Assembly (NCBI RefSeq): GCF_900302495.1
Contig: NZ_OMKW01000001.1
Location: 248,001 to 312,000 of the forward strand
Origin: Pontivivens insulae
GTDB lineage: Bacteria > Pseudomonadota > Alphaproteobacteria > Rhodobacterales > Rhodobacteraceae
Direction of reading: 5' to 3'
DNA: 64,000 bases
Of the stretch, positions 7,630 to 16,512 are shown one piece after another (within the stretch, counting starts at the first letter, position 1; every line of letters begins with the position of its first letter). Both the position numbers and the translations under genes were made by a program. The notes under the pieces are model-generated. The model did not search any database, had not been told where the DNA came from, and saw only the letters and a list, made by a program, of their open reading frames with translations.

Positions 7630-10192
7630 GCAAAATTCAGTTCACCATATCGACGACGTAGACCTTACAAGCTGTGATCGGGAGCCGATCCACCAGCTTG
7701 GGCATGTCCAAAATTATGGTGCGTTGATCGCATGTTCTTCGGACTGGAACATTGCCCACATCTCGATGAATGTCGGCCAGATTTTGGGGATCGAGCGGTC
7801 TGCGGGGGATCTGGTTGGTGTTCCTCTGCGTGACATTCTGCCGGAAAAGTCGGTGCACGACCTGCGCTCACAGGTTCAGATGCTGGCGGGCCCGGATGCG
7901 GTGGCGCGTCTCTTTGATTTTGACTTGTTCGAAGATGGACGCCCATTCGACATTGCCGTTCACCAGTCTGGGCAGCATGTCATTCTCGAATTTGAACAGC
8001 GCGCGGCCGGGCGGCGCGTCGGTGCGGATTCCCAGATCGTTCAGGGTCTGCTCGCGCGCATCCGTCGCCATGGAAAAGTCGAAGATTTGGCGCGGGAGGC
8101 CGCGCGCGGCCTCAAGATGCTGACCGGCTATGACCGTGTCATGGTCTACCGTTTCGAAGAGGACGGATCCGGCACGGTGGCCGCAGAGTTTGCCAATCCG
8201 GGGATGGAGCCGTTTCTGGGCCTCAGGTACCCTGCAACGGATATTCCCAAACAGGCCCGCGCGCTCTACAAACGGAACCTTTTGCGGCTCATCGAAGACG
8301 TGGACGGCCAAATTCACCCGATCGAGCCACGGATTAGCCCCGACGGAACGCCACCTGACCTGTCGCTCGCGGCGACACGGGCGGTCTCCCCCATTCATCT
8401 GGAATACCTGCGCAATATGGGCGTAGGCGCCACTCTGACGGTTTCCATCCTGTGCAAAGGGGAGCTTTGGGGCCTGTTTTCGTGCCACCACAACAGCCCC
8501 CGGCATATCGGGTTTGAAAAACGCATGACGGTTGAGCTTTTCAGCCAGTTCTTCAACTACGAGCTCAATCAGCGTCTCGCCAGTCAGGAGTTGGAGGAGA
8601 TCGAGCGCGCCAACCAGATGCATGGTCGCTTCATGTCGCGCATGAGCGGCGGCGAAAGTCTTTTGGACAGTTTCGAAACCTTCGAACGGGAAATTGCCGA
8701 GGTGATTTCATTCGACGGGATCGCGATTTTCACCGATAGCGTCTATCGCTCGCAAGGGCGGGCGCCAACGGCTGAGGAATTCAGCCGCCTCGCCAGATTC
8801 CTGAACACCGCACCACCGGGAGAAATCTACAAAACCGATGAGATCGTCGCCCGCTATCCGCAAGGAGAGGAATTTGCAGATCGGGCGGCTGGTTTCCTCG
8901 CGCTGCCGATCTCGCGAAAGCCACGCGACTACATTGTCTTCTTCCGTCAGGAGCTGGCGCAATCGGTGAATTGGGCCGGAGACCCGAACAAGGCCGCAGG
9001 CCTGTCAGCCGATGGACGCAGCCTGACGCCGCGCAACAGCTTCGCAAGCTGGCGCCAAATTGTGCGTGGCAAATGCCAACCTTGGACAACGCGCGAACTG
9101 CGCGCGGCTGATGCCCTTCGAGTCACGCTTCTCGAAGTGGTCCTGAAGATGAGTGACGATGCGAATGCAGCCCGGGCGCGGGCGGCTGAGCAACAAGAAT
9201 TGCTGATCGCAGAGTTGAACCATCGGGTTCGCAACATCCTGAATCTGATCCGTGGCCTTGTCTCCCAGACTGGGCAGGAGGCCGTTTCGGTCGAAAGCTA
9301 TACCCGCATTCTGGACGATCGCATCAGCGCCCTTGCGCGCGCTCATGACCAGTTGACCAACCGCAACTGGGATTGGGTTCCACTCAAGGCACTGATCCGG
9401 ACCGAGCTGCAGGCCTTTGAGAGCACAGCTCTCGGCGCAGTCGACTTGACCGGGCATGATATCGACCTGTCGCCCGCAGCGTTCTCAACCATGGCGCTCG
9501 TCATTCATGAGCTGATGACCAATGCTGTCAAATATGGCGCGCTTCGCAGCGAGGGTGGCAAGGTCGCAATCCATCTGGCGATTGGTGCAGAGGGTGAGGC
9601 CCATCTGAGCTGGCAGGAAACTGGCGGCCCCAAGGTGGAAACGCCCAGCCGACGGGGTTTCGGCACTACAATCATCGAAAGGTCGATCCCTTACGAAATG
9701 CAGGGCAAATCGCGGATGTGGTTTAATCCCGGTGGTCTCGAAGTGGCGCTGGAAATCCCGGCTCGGCACGTGGCTGCCGGTGAAGCAATCGATGACACGG
9801 ACCAAGATGAAAACGGCGCCGATGACATTGAAAGCCCGCTGAGTGGCGCGGCCCTTGTCGTTGAAGACAACATGATCATCGCAATGGAGGCTGTCGACAT
9901 CCTCGAAGATTTGGGGGCGACACGTGTTGAGACGGCAGGCAGCGTTGCCATCGCGATGGAGGTTCTTGGAAAAGACGTGCCGGAGTTCGTCCTGCTGGAC
10001 GTGAATTTAGGCACAGAAACCTCCGCCGAGGTCCTAAAGGCCTGTCTAGCGCAGAAAATCCCGGTCATTCTCGCAACTGGCTATGGCGAGCGGCAGGAGA
10101 TGACGCTTGCCCATCCCAATGTGCCAGTTGTGGCGAAGCCCTACACAAAGGCGGAGATACGCAAGGCGTTGGCAGGTTTGCGCCGCGCCTAA
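7622..10192 (+). CDS. bphP: Bacteriophytochrome: PAS-GAF-PHY, HWE histidine kinase, receiver
   Basis: An 856-residue red/far-red photoreceptor. The N-terminal PAS region has the biliverdin-binding Cys at residue 18 (LTSCDREPIH), followed by VQNYGALIA. The GAF domain (about 140-310) has YDRVMVYRFEEDGSGTV and PATDIPKQARALY, the variant of the PASDIP motif. PHY follows. The kinase is of the HWE/HisKA2 type (AELNHRVRNILNLIRGL, His 534; HELMTNAVKYGAL), and a C-terminal receiver has its phospho-acceptor Asp at about 793 (LLDVNLG). Light absorption would set autophosphorylation and transfer to the attached receiver. It is coupled to the heme oxygenase gene upstream. No output domain is attached, so it must signal to a partner. 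Confidence 0.93.
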   Translation: MSEQNSVHHIDDVDLTSCDREPIHQLGHVQNYGALIACSSDWNIAHISMNVGQILGIERSAGDLVGVPLRDILPEKSVHDLRSQVQMLAGPDAVARLFDFDLFEDGRPFDIAVHQSGQHVILEFEQRAAGRRVGADSQIVQGLLARIRRHGKVEDLAREAARGLKMLTGYDRVMVYRFEEDGSGTVAAEFANPGMEPFLGLRYPATDIPKQARALYKRNLLRLIEDVDGQIHPIEPRISPDGTPPDLSLAATRAVSPIHLEYLRNMGVGATLTVSILCKGELWGLFSCHHNSPRHIGFEKRMTVELFSQFFNYELNQRLASQELEEIERANQMHGRFMSRMSGGESLLDSFETFEREIAEVISFDGIAIFTDSVYRSQGRAPTAEEFSRLARFLNTAPPGEIYKTDEIVARYPQGEEFADRAAGFLALPISRKPRDYIVFFRQELAQSVNWAGDPNKAAGLSADGRSLTPRNSFASWRQIVRGKCQPWTTRELRAADALRVTLLEVVLKMSDDANAARARAAEQQELLIAELNHRVRNILNLIRGLVSQTGQEAVSVESYTRILDDRISALARAHDQLTNRNWDWVPLKALIRTELQAFESTALGAVDLTGHDIDLSPAAFSTMALVIHELMTNAVKYGALRSEGGKVAIHLAIGAEGEAHLSWQETGGPKVETPSRRGFGTTIIERSIPYEMQGKSRMWFNPGGLEVALEIPARHVAAGEAIDDTDQDENGADDIESPLSGAALVVEDNMIIAMEAVDILEDLGATRVETAGSVAIAMEVLGKDVPEFVLLDVNLGTETSAEVLKACLAQKIPVILATGYGERQEMTLAHPNVPVVAKPYTKAEIRKALAGLRRA

Positions 10193-10411
10193 CGCCATAT
10201 CTCTTTCGCTCAGGCCCACTATCCTTTCGCGTCCTGCGCCTATGTTTTTGCGCCGTAGGACAATGGCCTGCGGGGAAGTAGGCTTGTGTGGTCTAGTGAA
10301 AGGAGACAGCCATCAGATACATGAAAAGATACGCCGTTCGGGCGGCACCTTCCCTCAGCCGCCTGAACGCTTCGGCTTGCAATTCCCGTGGCTCTCACTT
10401 TTGGTACATCA
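10193..10411. promoter_or_regulatory. Intergenic leader before the globin gene with an inverted repeat
   Basis: No convincing gene is present. The main structure is an inverted repeat, GTTCGGGCGGC at 10336-10346 against GCCGCCTGAAC at 10358-10368, with one mismatch and an 11-base loop, followed by mixed sequence rather than a T run. It could be a factor-binding site or a leader hairpin. A 33-codon ATG frame at 10321 has AGGAG only at a poor distance and was not called. Confidence 0.4.
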
Positions 10412-10825
10412 ATGGCAATTGATGATTCAGATATTCGACTCGTCCGCAAGGGCTGGGCGACCGCAGTGGCCGCGGCCGACCAGACAGCGCAGAGTTTCTA
10501 TGCCAATCTCTTTCGCATCGCGCCGGGAACCCGGCCGCTGTTTCGTGAGGATATTGACGTTCAAGGGCGCAAGCTTGTGGAAACACTCGACTTCATTGTC
10601 GATCATCTTGATGAGCTCGACACGCTGCTGCCTGCTGCGCGTGATCTTGCCATCCGGCATACCGCCTATGGCGTCCAAACCGAGCATTACGACCATGTTG
10701 GGACGGCCCTTATCACAACCTTGCAAGACCTTCTCGGTCGCGATTTCACCGATGAAGATCAGGCTGCGTGGACCCGCGTCTATGGCACTTTGAGCGGACA
10801 AATGATTGCTGCGACGTCGGCCTGA
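10412..10825 (+). CDS. Single-domain globin (Vitreoscilla/flavohemoglobin type)
   Basis: 137 residues from ATG 10412; a GTG at 10388 would add eight residues. The fold is that of the globin part of flavohemoglobins: SFYANLFRIAPGTRPLF has the B10 tyrosine (Tyr 30), and RHTAYGVQTEHYDHVGTAL has the F8 heme-ligand histidine (His 83). No FAD/NAD reductase domain follows, so it is a single-domain globin, binding O2 or NO, or working with a separate reductase. It lies between a phytochrome and a FIST sensor gene, which suggests a role in gas sensing or NO removal. The inverted repeat at 10336-10368 lies just upstream. Family assignment is solid; function is open. Confidence 0.85.
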   Translation: MAIDDSDIRLVRKGWATAVAAADQTAQSFYANLFRIAPGTRPLFREDIDVQGRKLVETLDFIVDHLDELDTLLPAARDLAIRHTAYGVQTEHYDHVGTALITTLQDLLGRDFTDEDQAAWTRVYGTLSGQMIAATSA

Positions 10826-10935
10826 CACGTCCAGACTATCCGTTCGTATAGCGCTCCTATCCGACTGCCCACGGGCGGCTGGGCCGCTTTTGCACTATCT
10901 ATCCTGTCAGCACAGCCCAGCAGACCGGATTCGCC

Positions 10936-12108
10936 ATGAAAATCGACGTGATCAACGCAAGCCTTTCCGACGGCGCAGATTCGCTCGCCGCGCAGATTTC
11001 TGCCCTTCCTGAAAAGCCGAGTTTCATTTCTGTCCAACTCAACTGTGAGCTTGATCCGGCGGCAATCATCGCGGCGGCTGACGATGCCGCGCTTATTGGT
11101 GCGACCTCTGCCCTTGGTAGTATGAGCGATGCGGGCCCGATTGATGGAGCAGTTGCGTTCTGCATTTCTGATGCCGACGGTGACTATGGCGTCGGAACTG
11201 CCGCCCTCGCCGATGATGCGACTGCGGCTGCCCGACAGGCTACGACGGATGCCTTGCGCAACGCCGATCGGATCGGGGAGCAGCCCGCGCTGGTCTGGGT
11301 GATGACGACACCGGGGCGGGAGGAGGCCGTTCTGGCGGGGATCGAGGCTGTTGTGACTGCCCATGTCCCCATCATCGGTGGCAGTGCTGCGGACAATACA
11401 GTTTCAGGCGACTGGTTCGTCTTTGGTCAGGACGTCCTAAAGGGCGATGCAGTTGCCGTCGCCGTTCTCTTTCCCAGCGGACCAGTGCAACACGCCTATC
11501 AGAACGGCTACGCACCGACAGAGCATTCCGGCACGGTTACGCGCGCAGAAGGGCGGCATGTCCTTGAACTCGACGGGAAACCCGCGATGGATGTCTACCG
11601 CGAGTGGACGGCCGACTCTGTTCCTGCGGCGCCTCCTTCCGGCGACGAACCGCGGGCCATTCTTGCAGAGAGCACCCTCTGGCCCTTGGGCCGGGAAATC
11701 GGCTCTCTCAATAACGTGCCGCAATATCTGCTGGCGCACCCCAGTGGCGTCGACAGCGCAGGGGGGCTGCATCTTTTCGCGGATGTGGCCGAAGGGGAAA
11801 CACTGGTTCAGATGTCGGGCAGCATCGGCGGCCTCGTCAGCCGCGCGGGACGGGTCGCGACACTTGCAAAGGATGCCGGCTCCTTACGCGACCGCCGTAT
11901 CGCGGGCGCGTTGATGGTCTATTGTGGTGGCTGCATGTTTGCAGTGCGCGATCACATCGACGCTGTTTGTGACGGCGTTGCGGACGCGCTGCCAGAAACA
12001 CCATTCGCGGGCTATTTCTCCTTTGGTGAGCAGGGCCCCGTGGTCGGTGGCGAAAACCGCCATGGTAACCTCATGATCTCTTGCATAGTATTTGGCGAGG
12101 CCAGCTGA
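10936..12108 (+). CDS. FIST N- and C-domain protein (NosP-like sensor)
   Basis: 390 residues with the FIST N domain in the first half (FISVQLNCELDPAAIIAAAD, IGATSALG, VPIIGGSAADNT) and the FIST C domain in the second (MSGSIGGLVSRAGR, ALMVYCGGCMFAVRD, GYFSFGEQGPVVGG). FIST proteins sense small ligands; NosP members bind heme and nitric oxide and control a neighbouring histidine kinase. Here the stop is ten bases before the start of a hybrid kinase, with a response regulator next, which is the expected NosP arrangement. The heme ligand cannot be picked from sequence alone. It would act in the cytoplasm, inhibiting or stimulating the kinase. Amino-acid or other ligands remain possible. Confidence 0.82.
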   Translation: MKIDVINASLSDGADSLAAQISALPEKPSFISVQLNCELDPAAIIAAADDAALIGATSALGSMSDAGPIDGAVAFCISDADGDYGVGTAALADDATAAARQATTDALRNADRIGEQPALVWVMTTPGREEAVLAGIEAVVTAHVPIIGGSAADNTVSGDWFVFGQDVLKGDAVAVAVLFPSGPVQHAYQNGYAPTEHSGTVTRAEGRHVLELDGKPAMDVYREWTADSVPAAPPSGDEPRAILAESTLWPLGREIGSLNNVPQYLLAHPSGVDSAGGLHLFADVAEGETLVQMSGSIGGLVSRAGRVATLAKDAGSLRDRRIAGALMVYCGGCMFAVRDHIDAVCDGVADALPETPFAGYFSFGEQGPVVGGENRHGNLMISCIVFGEAS

Positions 12109-12118
12109 GGAGATCCAC

Positions 12119-14857
12119 ATGGCAAGCGATGAGGCGCTTCGCGAAGCGCTTCTCGAATTGCAGACCCTGCGGGAGCGTGAGACGGCGGCGCACACGACGA
12201 CGGCGAACCTGCTTGCCTGTCTGGAGGCCCTCAACTCCGCTGAAGACCCCCGCACCGGCCTCAGGGCGCTTTTGCAAGTGCTGGTCTCTCGCCTGAATGC
12301 CGATCAAGCGATGCTGGTCGAGGGCGTCGGAGGCATGCGAACGCGGGTCACTATCTCGGACGGGAGCACGCCCGCGGGTGCAGAGATTGTGTTCCCCTTC
12401 TCACCCTTTCGACGCCAGCGCAATCTGATGGATCTGCATGCCGCAGGGGAATGGAGCAGCGATGCCCTGTCCTTTGACGACCTAAACAGTGTCCTTGTGG
12501 CACCCGCGGGGGGCGAGCTGACACTATTGGTGCTGGCTCAGGAGCCCGCTGCCTTCGCGGCCCTCGACTCAGAGCTTGCAAGCAAGGTTGCTCCCCTAGC
12601 AGCACAAGGGTGGCGGTCTGCGAAGCTGGTGAGTGAAAACGCCCTGCTTGCCGCGACAATTCAGGGATCGTCCTCTGGTTTTGCCATTTCGGATGCACGC
12701 ACGGATGAAAAACCGCTGATCTACGTGAACCCGGCGTTTGAAGAGCTTTCGGGCTATAGCGCTGCGGAAGTGTTAGGCCGCAATTGCCGGTTCCTGACGG
12801 CAGAACCGGAAAACTCCCCTGAACGCCGTCGGTTAAGCGCGACGGTTGCCCAGAATGGGCGCGGGCGGTTTCTGTTGCGCAACAAGCGCAAGTCGGGGGA
12901 AGGATTCTGGAACGAACTCACGCTATTTCCAGTGCTGAACGAACAGGATGAAGTCACCCATCTGGTCGCCACCCAAACTGACGCCACCGTCAGGGTGCAG
13001 GCCGAAGAGGATCGCGACGCGGTCCGCACCCGGATGGAGGCTGCGCTTCGTGCAACTGAAGATGCGTTTCTCATCGTTGAGCCTGACGGCCAGATTATCT
13101 TTGCCAATGCCGCCATGCGCGAACAATTCCCATCTGACACCATTGGATGGGCACGCGGATCACGTTTCATCGACAATTGGGCCGATTACCTCAATGCCCT
13201 GCCCCGCGCCCCTGCGGAGGAGCTGCGCGTTCCCGATTTCGCAAGATTGGCGCGCGAAGGCGCACGGCGCGAAGTGTCTTTCCCCGATGGCCGATCCTTC
13301 TTGATGAATGCCTCGCGGATGGAAGATGGCGCCTTTGTGGTCTTCGCGACCAACATCACGGCGTTGAAAGTGGCGGAGAGGGTGTCTTTGCAACAGCTCG
13401 CCGCCCTTGATGCAGCCCTTGACGGGATTGCGTTGGTGGACAAATCCGGCCGCATCCTCTCGCTAAACAGCGCAGCGGTCGGCCTGTTGGGTTTCCGCGA
13501 TCAGGAAAGTGCGATGGGGCACAAGTGGCCGCGTCGTTATGTTGGGGCAGAGCCAGATATGGAGACACCGGCCATCGTTGCCCGTTCTGGCGAGCGCGAG
13601 GAGGAAAGGCATGAGATCAGCCTTTCCCCCACACGCTATGGGACCGTGCTGGTCATTCGGGACGTTACCGCCCGATTGCGGGAAGAGGACAAGGCCCGCA
13701 GCTTGGGAGAGGCACTTGCCGTTGCCCAAAGGCGGGAGGCTGTTTCGCAGATCACGGCTGGATTGGCCCATGACTTCAATAACGTGCTGTCCGCAATCAT
13801 GGGGTCCGCGTCTCTGATCTCGATGGACAACAACGTTCATGAGAAGGCGCGCGGGCATGCCGCTCGGGTCGAGACGGCAGGTCGATCTGCCGCCAAACTG
13901 GTCAACCGGTTGCTCGATATGGGCACCGAGGCGCAAGATCACAGCCTGTTCGACCTACGATCGGCCCTGACCGACCTCCCCGATCTTCTCGGGTCCAACC
14001 TCCCGGGCAATCAGCGCCTCAAAATTGATGCCGGTCCTCAGGCACTCGTTGTCGAGGGCGATATGGCGGAGCTATCGCAAATCCTGCTCAACATGGTGCT
14101 CAACGCACGCGATGCGATGGGGGACAGTCCGGGCCAGATTACACTCAGCCTGTCGAGTCACACGCCCCAACGTACAACGCAGGAGGCCGTTGGCGTGCTC
14201 GAAGCAGGTCAGCACTATGCGTTGATCGAAATCCAGGATGAGGGGGCGGGTATAGACGCTGACGCCCTGCCAAAGCTATTCGATGCCTATTTCTCAACAA
14301 AAGGGGCCAAGGGGACAGGTCTGGGCCTTGCCGTCGCCGCGACGCAGATCCGCGCCATGCGCGGCGCAATCGACGTGCAATCCACCTTGGGCGAAGGAAC
14401 GATCATGCGCCTGTTCTGTCCTCTGGCCGAACTGTCTGAAGCAGCGCAGCAAAGCGACGATACCGCGACTGACATTTCACTTGCAGGCACGACACTGCTG
14501 GTGGTCGACGATGATTCAGGCGTTGCCGAAGTCCTCTCTGCGTTCCTCGAAGCCCAAGGGGCCGAGGTCGCGACCTGCGAAGATCCGCTGGATGCAGCCG
14601 AGGCGCTGGCAGAAGATCCCGATTCTTGGTCTGCGCTGATCACAGACTACGATATGCCCGGAATGAATGGTGGTGAGTTGGTGGAGCACACGCGCACCGT
14701 TGCCCCGAATGTACCGATCTTCGTCGTAACCGCGCTGGCCCGGCGCACCACCGACCCACGCCTGCGGGCCGAAAATATCGCCGGCTTGTTTGCCAAACCC
14801 GTCGATTTGCGCAAACTGGCCGAAGCCATTTCGGAGGCCCTGCCGGGCCGTGACTGA
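12119..14857 (+). CDS. Hybrid sensor histidine kinase with LOV-like domain, two further PAS-type domains and a receiver
   Basis: 912 residues from ATG 12119, which has GAGGAG six bases upstream. The N-terminal 180 residues are a GAF-like or unassigned region. A LOV-type PAS domain follows: YVNPAFEELSGYSAAEVLGRN then CRFL, with the photoactive Cys at 223, then NKRKSGEGFWNELTLFPV and ATQTDAT, keeping the Asn, Asn and Gln flavin contacts. Two more PAS-type segments are near 315-420 and 430-530. The kinase core has LAHDFNNVLSAI (His 551), the ATP lid DEGAGID and GTGLGLAV, and ends in a receiver with Asp 843 (LITDYDMPGMNG). It is expected to be a blue-light sensor that is also controlled by the FIST protein encoded just before it. 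The usual Gln after NCRFL is Thr here. Confidence 0.88.
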   Translation: MASDEALREALLELQTLRERETAAHTTTANLLACLEALNSAEDPRTGLRALLQVLVSRLNADQAMLVEGVGGMRTRVTISDGSTPAGAEIVFPFSPFRRQRNLMDLHAAGEWSSDALSFDDLNSVLVAPAGGELTLLVLAQEPAAFAALDSELASKVAPLAAQGWRSAKLVSENALLAATIQGSSSGFAISDARTDEKPLIYVNPAFEELSGYSAAEVLGRNCRFLTAEPENSPERRRLSATVAQNGRGRFLLRNKRKSGEGFWNELTLFPVLNEQDEVTHLVATQTDATVRVQAEEDRDAVRTRMEAALRATEDAFLIVEPDGQIIFANAAMREQFPSDTIGWARGSRFIDNWADYLNALPRAPAEELRVPDFARLAREGARREVSFPDGRSFLMNASRMEDGAFVVFATNITALKVAERVSLQQLAALDAALDGIALVDKSGRILSLNSAAVGLLGFRDQESAMGHKWPRRYVGAEPDMETPAIVARSGEREEERHEISLSPTRYGTVLVIRDVTARLREEDKARSLGEALAVAQRREAVSQITAGLAHDFNNVLSAIMGSASLISMDNNVHEKARGHAARVETAGRSAAKLVNRLLDMGTEAQDHSLFDLRSALTDLPDLLGSNLPGNQRLKIDAGPQALVVEGDMAELSQILLNMVLNARDAMGDSPGQITLSLSSHTPQRTTQEAVGVLEAGQHYALIEIQDEGAGIDADALPKLFDAYFSTKGAKGTGLGLAVAATQIRAMRGAIDVQSTLGEGTIMRLFCPLAELSEAAQQSDDTATDISLAGTTLLVVDDDSGVAEVLSAFLEAQGAEVATCEDPLDAAEALAEDPDSWSALITDYDMPGMNGGELVEHTRTVAPNVPIFVVTALARRTTDPRLRAENIAGLFAKPVDLRKLAEAISEALPGRD

Positions 14858-14872
14858 GGAAACGCCCTGCTC

Positions 14873-15490
14873 ATGCGCATTCTGATTGCCGACGACCACG
14901 ACCTTGTGCGCGAAACGCTTAGCGCCTTTCTCACCAATGAGGGGGAATTCGAGGTGGTCCTGGCAGAGGATTTGCCATCAGCAAAGGACAGGATTGCCGA
15001 AGACGGTCCCTATGATCTCGTGCTGCTCGACTATGGAATGCCCGGCATGAACGGGCTCGACGGATTGGGCGAAGCGCAGGCGGCAAATGGCGGCAAACCT
15101 GTCGCGCTCATGTCCGGTATCGCACCGAAGGAGATCGCGCAAAAGGCCGTCGATCAGGGTGCCGCGGGCTTTCTGCCCAAAACGATCGCGGCCAAATCGC
15201 TCGTCAATGCGGTCAGGTTCATGTGCATGGGCGAAACCTATATCCCGCACGATTTCCTGACCCGCGAGGAAGAAGAGGTCGCAAAACATCCTCTTGCGGC
15301 CAAAATGTCAGAACGGGAACTTCAGGTGCTCGGCGGCCTCTGCCGTGGGCTGTCCAACAAAGAAATAGCGCGCGAGCTGGATTTGCAGGAAGTCACCGTG
15401 AAGCTTCACGTGAAGACGCTGTCCCGCAAGTTGGAAGCGCGCAACCGCACACATGCTGCGATGATCGGGAAAGAAGCGGGACTCGTCTGA
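14873..15490 (+). CDS. NarL/FixJ-family response regulator (receiver plus LuxR HTH)
   Basis: 205 residues. The receiver (1-120) has the acidic pair LIADDHD and the phospho-acceptor Asp 53 (LVLLDYGMPGMNG). The LuxR-type helix-turn-helix (about 140-200) reads SERELQVLGGLCRGLSNKEI then VTVKLHVKTLSRKL. It starts 15 bases after the hybrid kinase, with GAGGAAA as ribosome site, and is the obvious DNA-binding partner of that kinase. Phosphate probably passes from the kinase through its receiver, though a phosphotransfer domain is not visible here. It may also receive signals from the upstream bacteriophytochrome, which lacks an output domain. Confidence 0.9.
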   Translation: MRILIADDHDLVRETLSAFLTNEGEFEVVLAEDLPSAKDRIAEDGPYDLVLLDYGMPGMNGLDGLGEAQAANGGKPVALMSGIAPKEIAQKAVDQGAAGFLPKTIAAKSLVNAVRFMCMGETYIPHDFLTREEEEVAKHPLAAKMSERELQVLGGLCRGLSNKEIARELDLQEVTVKLHVKTLSRKLEARNRTHAAMIGKEAGLV

Positions 15491-15513
15491 GAGCGGTCAG
15501 CGAGACGCCGCAC

Positions 15514-16446
15514 TTACCCTGCGCCAAGAGTTGACCAGCGACGTTCAGAGAAATACCCGGCCAAATGGTCAAATGTCAGCCGGATCCGCCGACTGGTCTG
15601 AATTTCGCGATGCGTGACCAGCCACACCGGCACGCTCATGGTGGGGCGGTCATCCAACACACGCACCAGTCCCATTCGGTCCCTGCCTTCTGTGACAGGA
15701 AGGATTGCCACCCCTGCCCCCGCGCGGGCGAGTTCGTACATCGCGCTTCCACTGGTCGTCGTGATCCCAAAACTCTCCACACTCACATCCAGACCCATAT
15801 GCTTCAGCTGAGGGATCAACCGCTCCGCCTTTTCGAACCCGATGAACGGCAAGGCGGAGATTTGCTGTGCCGTCTCCAAGGGGCCGTATCGTTCAGCCAG
15901 CGACGGTGCCACGAAGAGCCCTACCTCGATATCCGCCAGTCTTCTTGCCACCAGATCGGGCTGCTCTGGCCGGACATGGCGAATGGCAATGTCCGCATCC
16001 CGGCGTGTAAGATCTGAAACCTGATTGAGCGGGATGAGCTCGATCCGAATGCCCGGATGCGCGTTCCGCAAAGCGATCAGGCATTCAGGCATGGCGTATG
16101 CCGCCATCGCGTCACTGCAGGTCAGGCGTACCACGCCTTCAACCGCAGTGCTCTGCCCCGTTGCCGACAATGAGATCCGCGACGCTGCATCCGCCATGGC
16201 GCGCACATGGCTTAGCAATTCAGCGCCCGCATCGGTGATCTGCATCTTGCGTGTCCCACGCTCGAACAGCGTCAGGCCCAAAGCATCCTCCAGCACGGAG
16301 ATCTGTCGGCTCAATGTCGGCTGCGTCTGATCCAACGCCCGCGCTGCACCGGATAGGGAGCCGTGCTCCACCGTCGCCAAAAACGCACGTACATGATTCC
16401 AGTCAAAGCTGATCGCGGCCCAGTTCATAGTTTTTTGTATATCCAC
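15514..16446 (-). CDS. LysR-family transcriptional regulator
   Basis: 310 residues: N-terminal winged helix-turn-helix (about 14-75, VRAFLATVEHGSLSGAARAL then QPTLSRQISVLEDALGLTLF) and a type 2 periplasmic-binding-like effector domain. The ATG at 16446 is near the divergent methyltransferase gene at 16513, separated by 66 bases that must hold both promoters. A slightly shorter start at the internal Met (residue 7) is possible. The likely target is the methyltransferase gene. The effector is unknown. Confidence 0.88.
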   Translation of the reverse strand: MDIQKTMNWAAISFDWNHVRAFLATVEHGSLSGAARALDQTQPTLSRQISVLEDALGLTLFERGTRKMQITDAGAELLSHVRAMADAASRISLSATGQSTAVEGVVRLTCSDAMAAYAMPECLIALRNAHPGIRIELIPLNQVSDLTRRDADIAIRHVRPEQPDLVARRLADIEVGLFVAPSLAERYGPLETAQQISALPFIGFEKAERLIPQLKHMGLDVSVESFGITTTSGSAMYELARAGAGVAILPVTEGRDRMGLVRVLDDRPTMSVPVWLVTHREIQTSRRIRLTFDHLAGYFSERRWSTLGAG

Positions 16447-16512
16447 TATCCCAATTTCGTCAATTTTATACAGATTTCGAATAGCTGAAAAGAGAGCGCA
16501 AAGGAGATACCC

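Noticed and set aside
7868-8623. 251-codon minus-strand frame inside the bacteriophytochrome gene
   Set aside because: No recognisable domain; fully inside a well-supported gene.
10321-10422. 33-codon ATG frame before the globin gene
   Set aside because: The nearest AGGAG is too far from the ATG and the frame overlaps the globin start and an inverted repeat.
10107-10793. 228-codon plus-strand frame bridging the phytochrome end and the globin gene
   Set aside because: It overlaps two real genes in another frame and has no motif.
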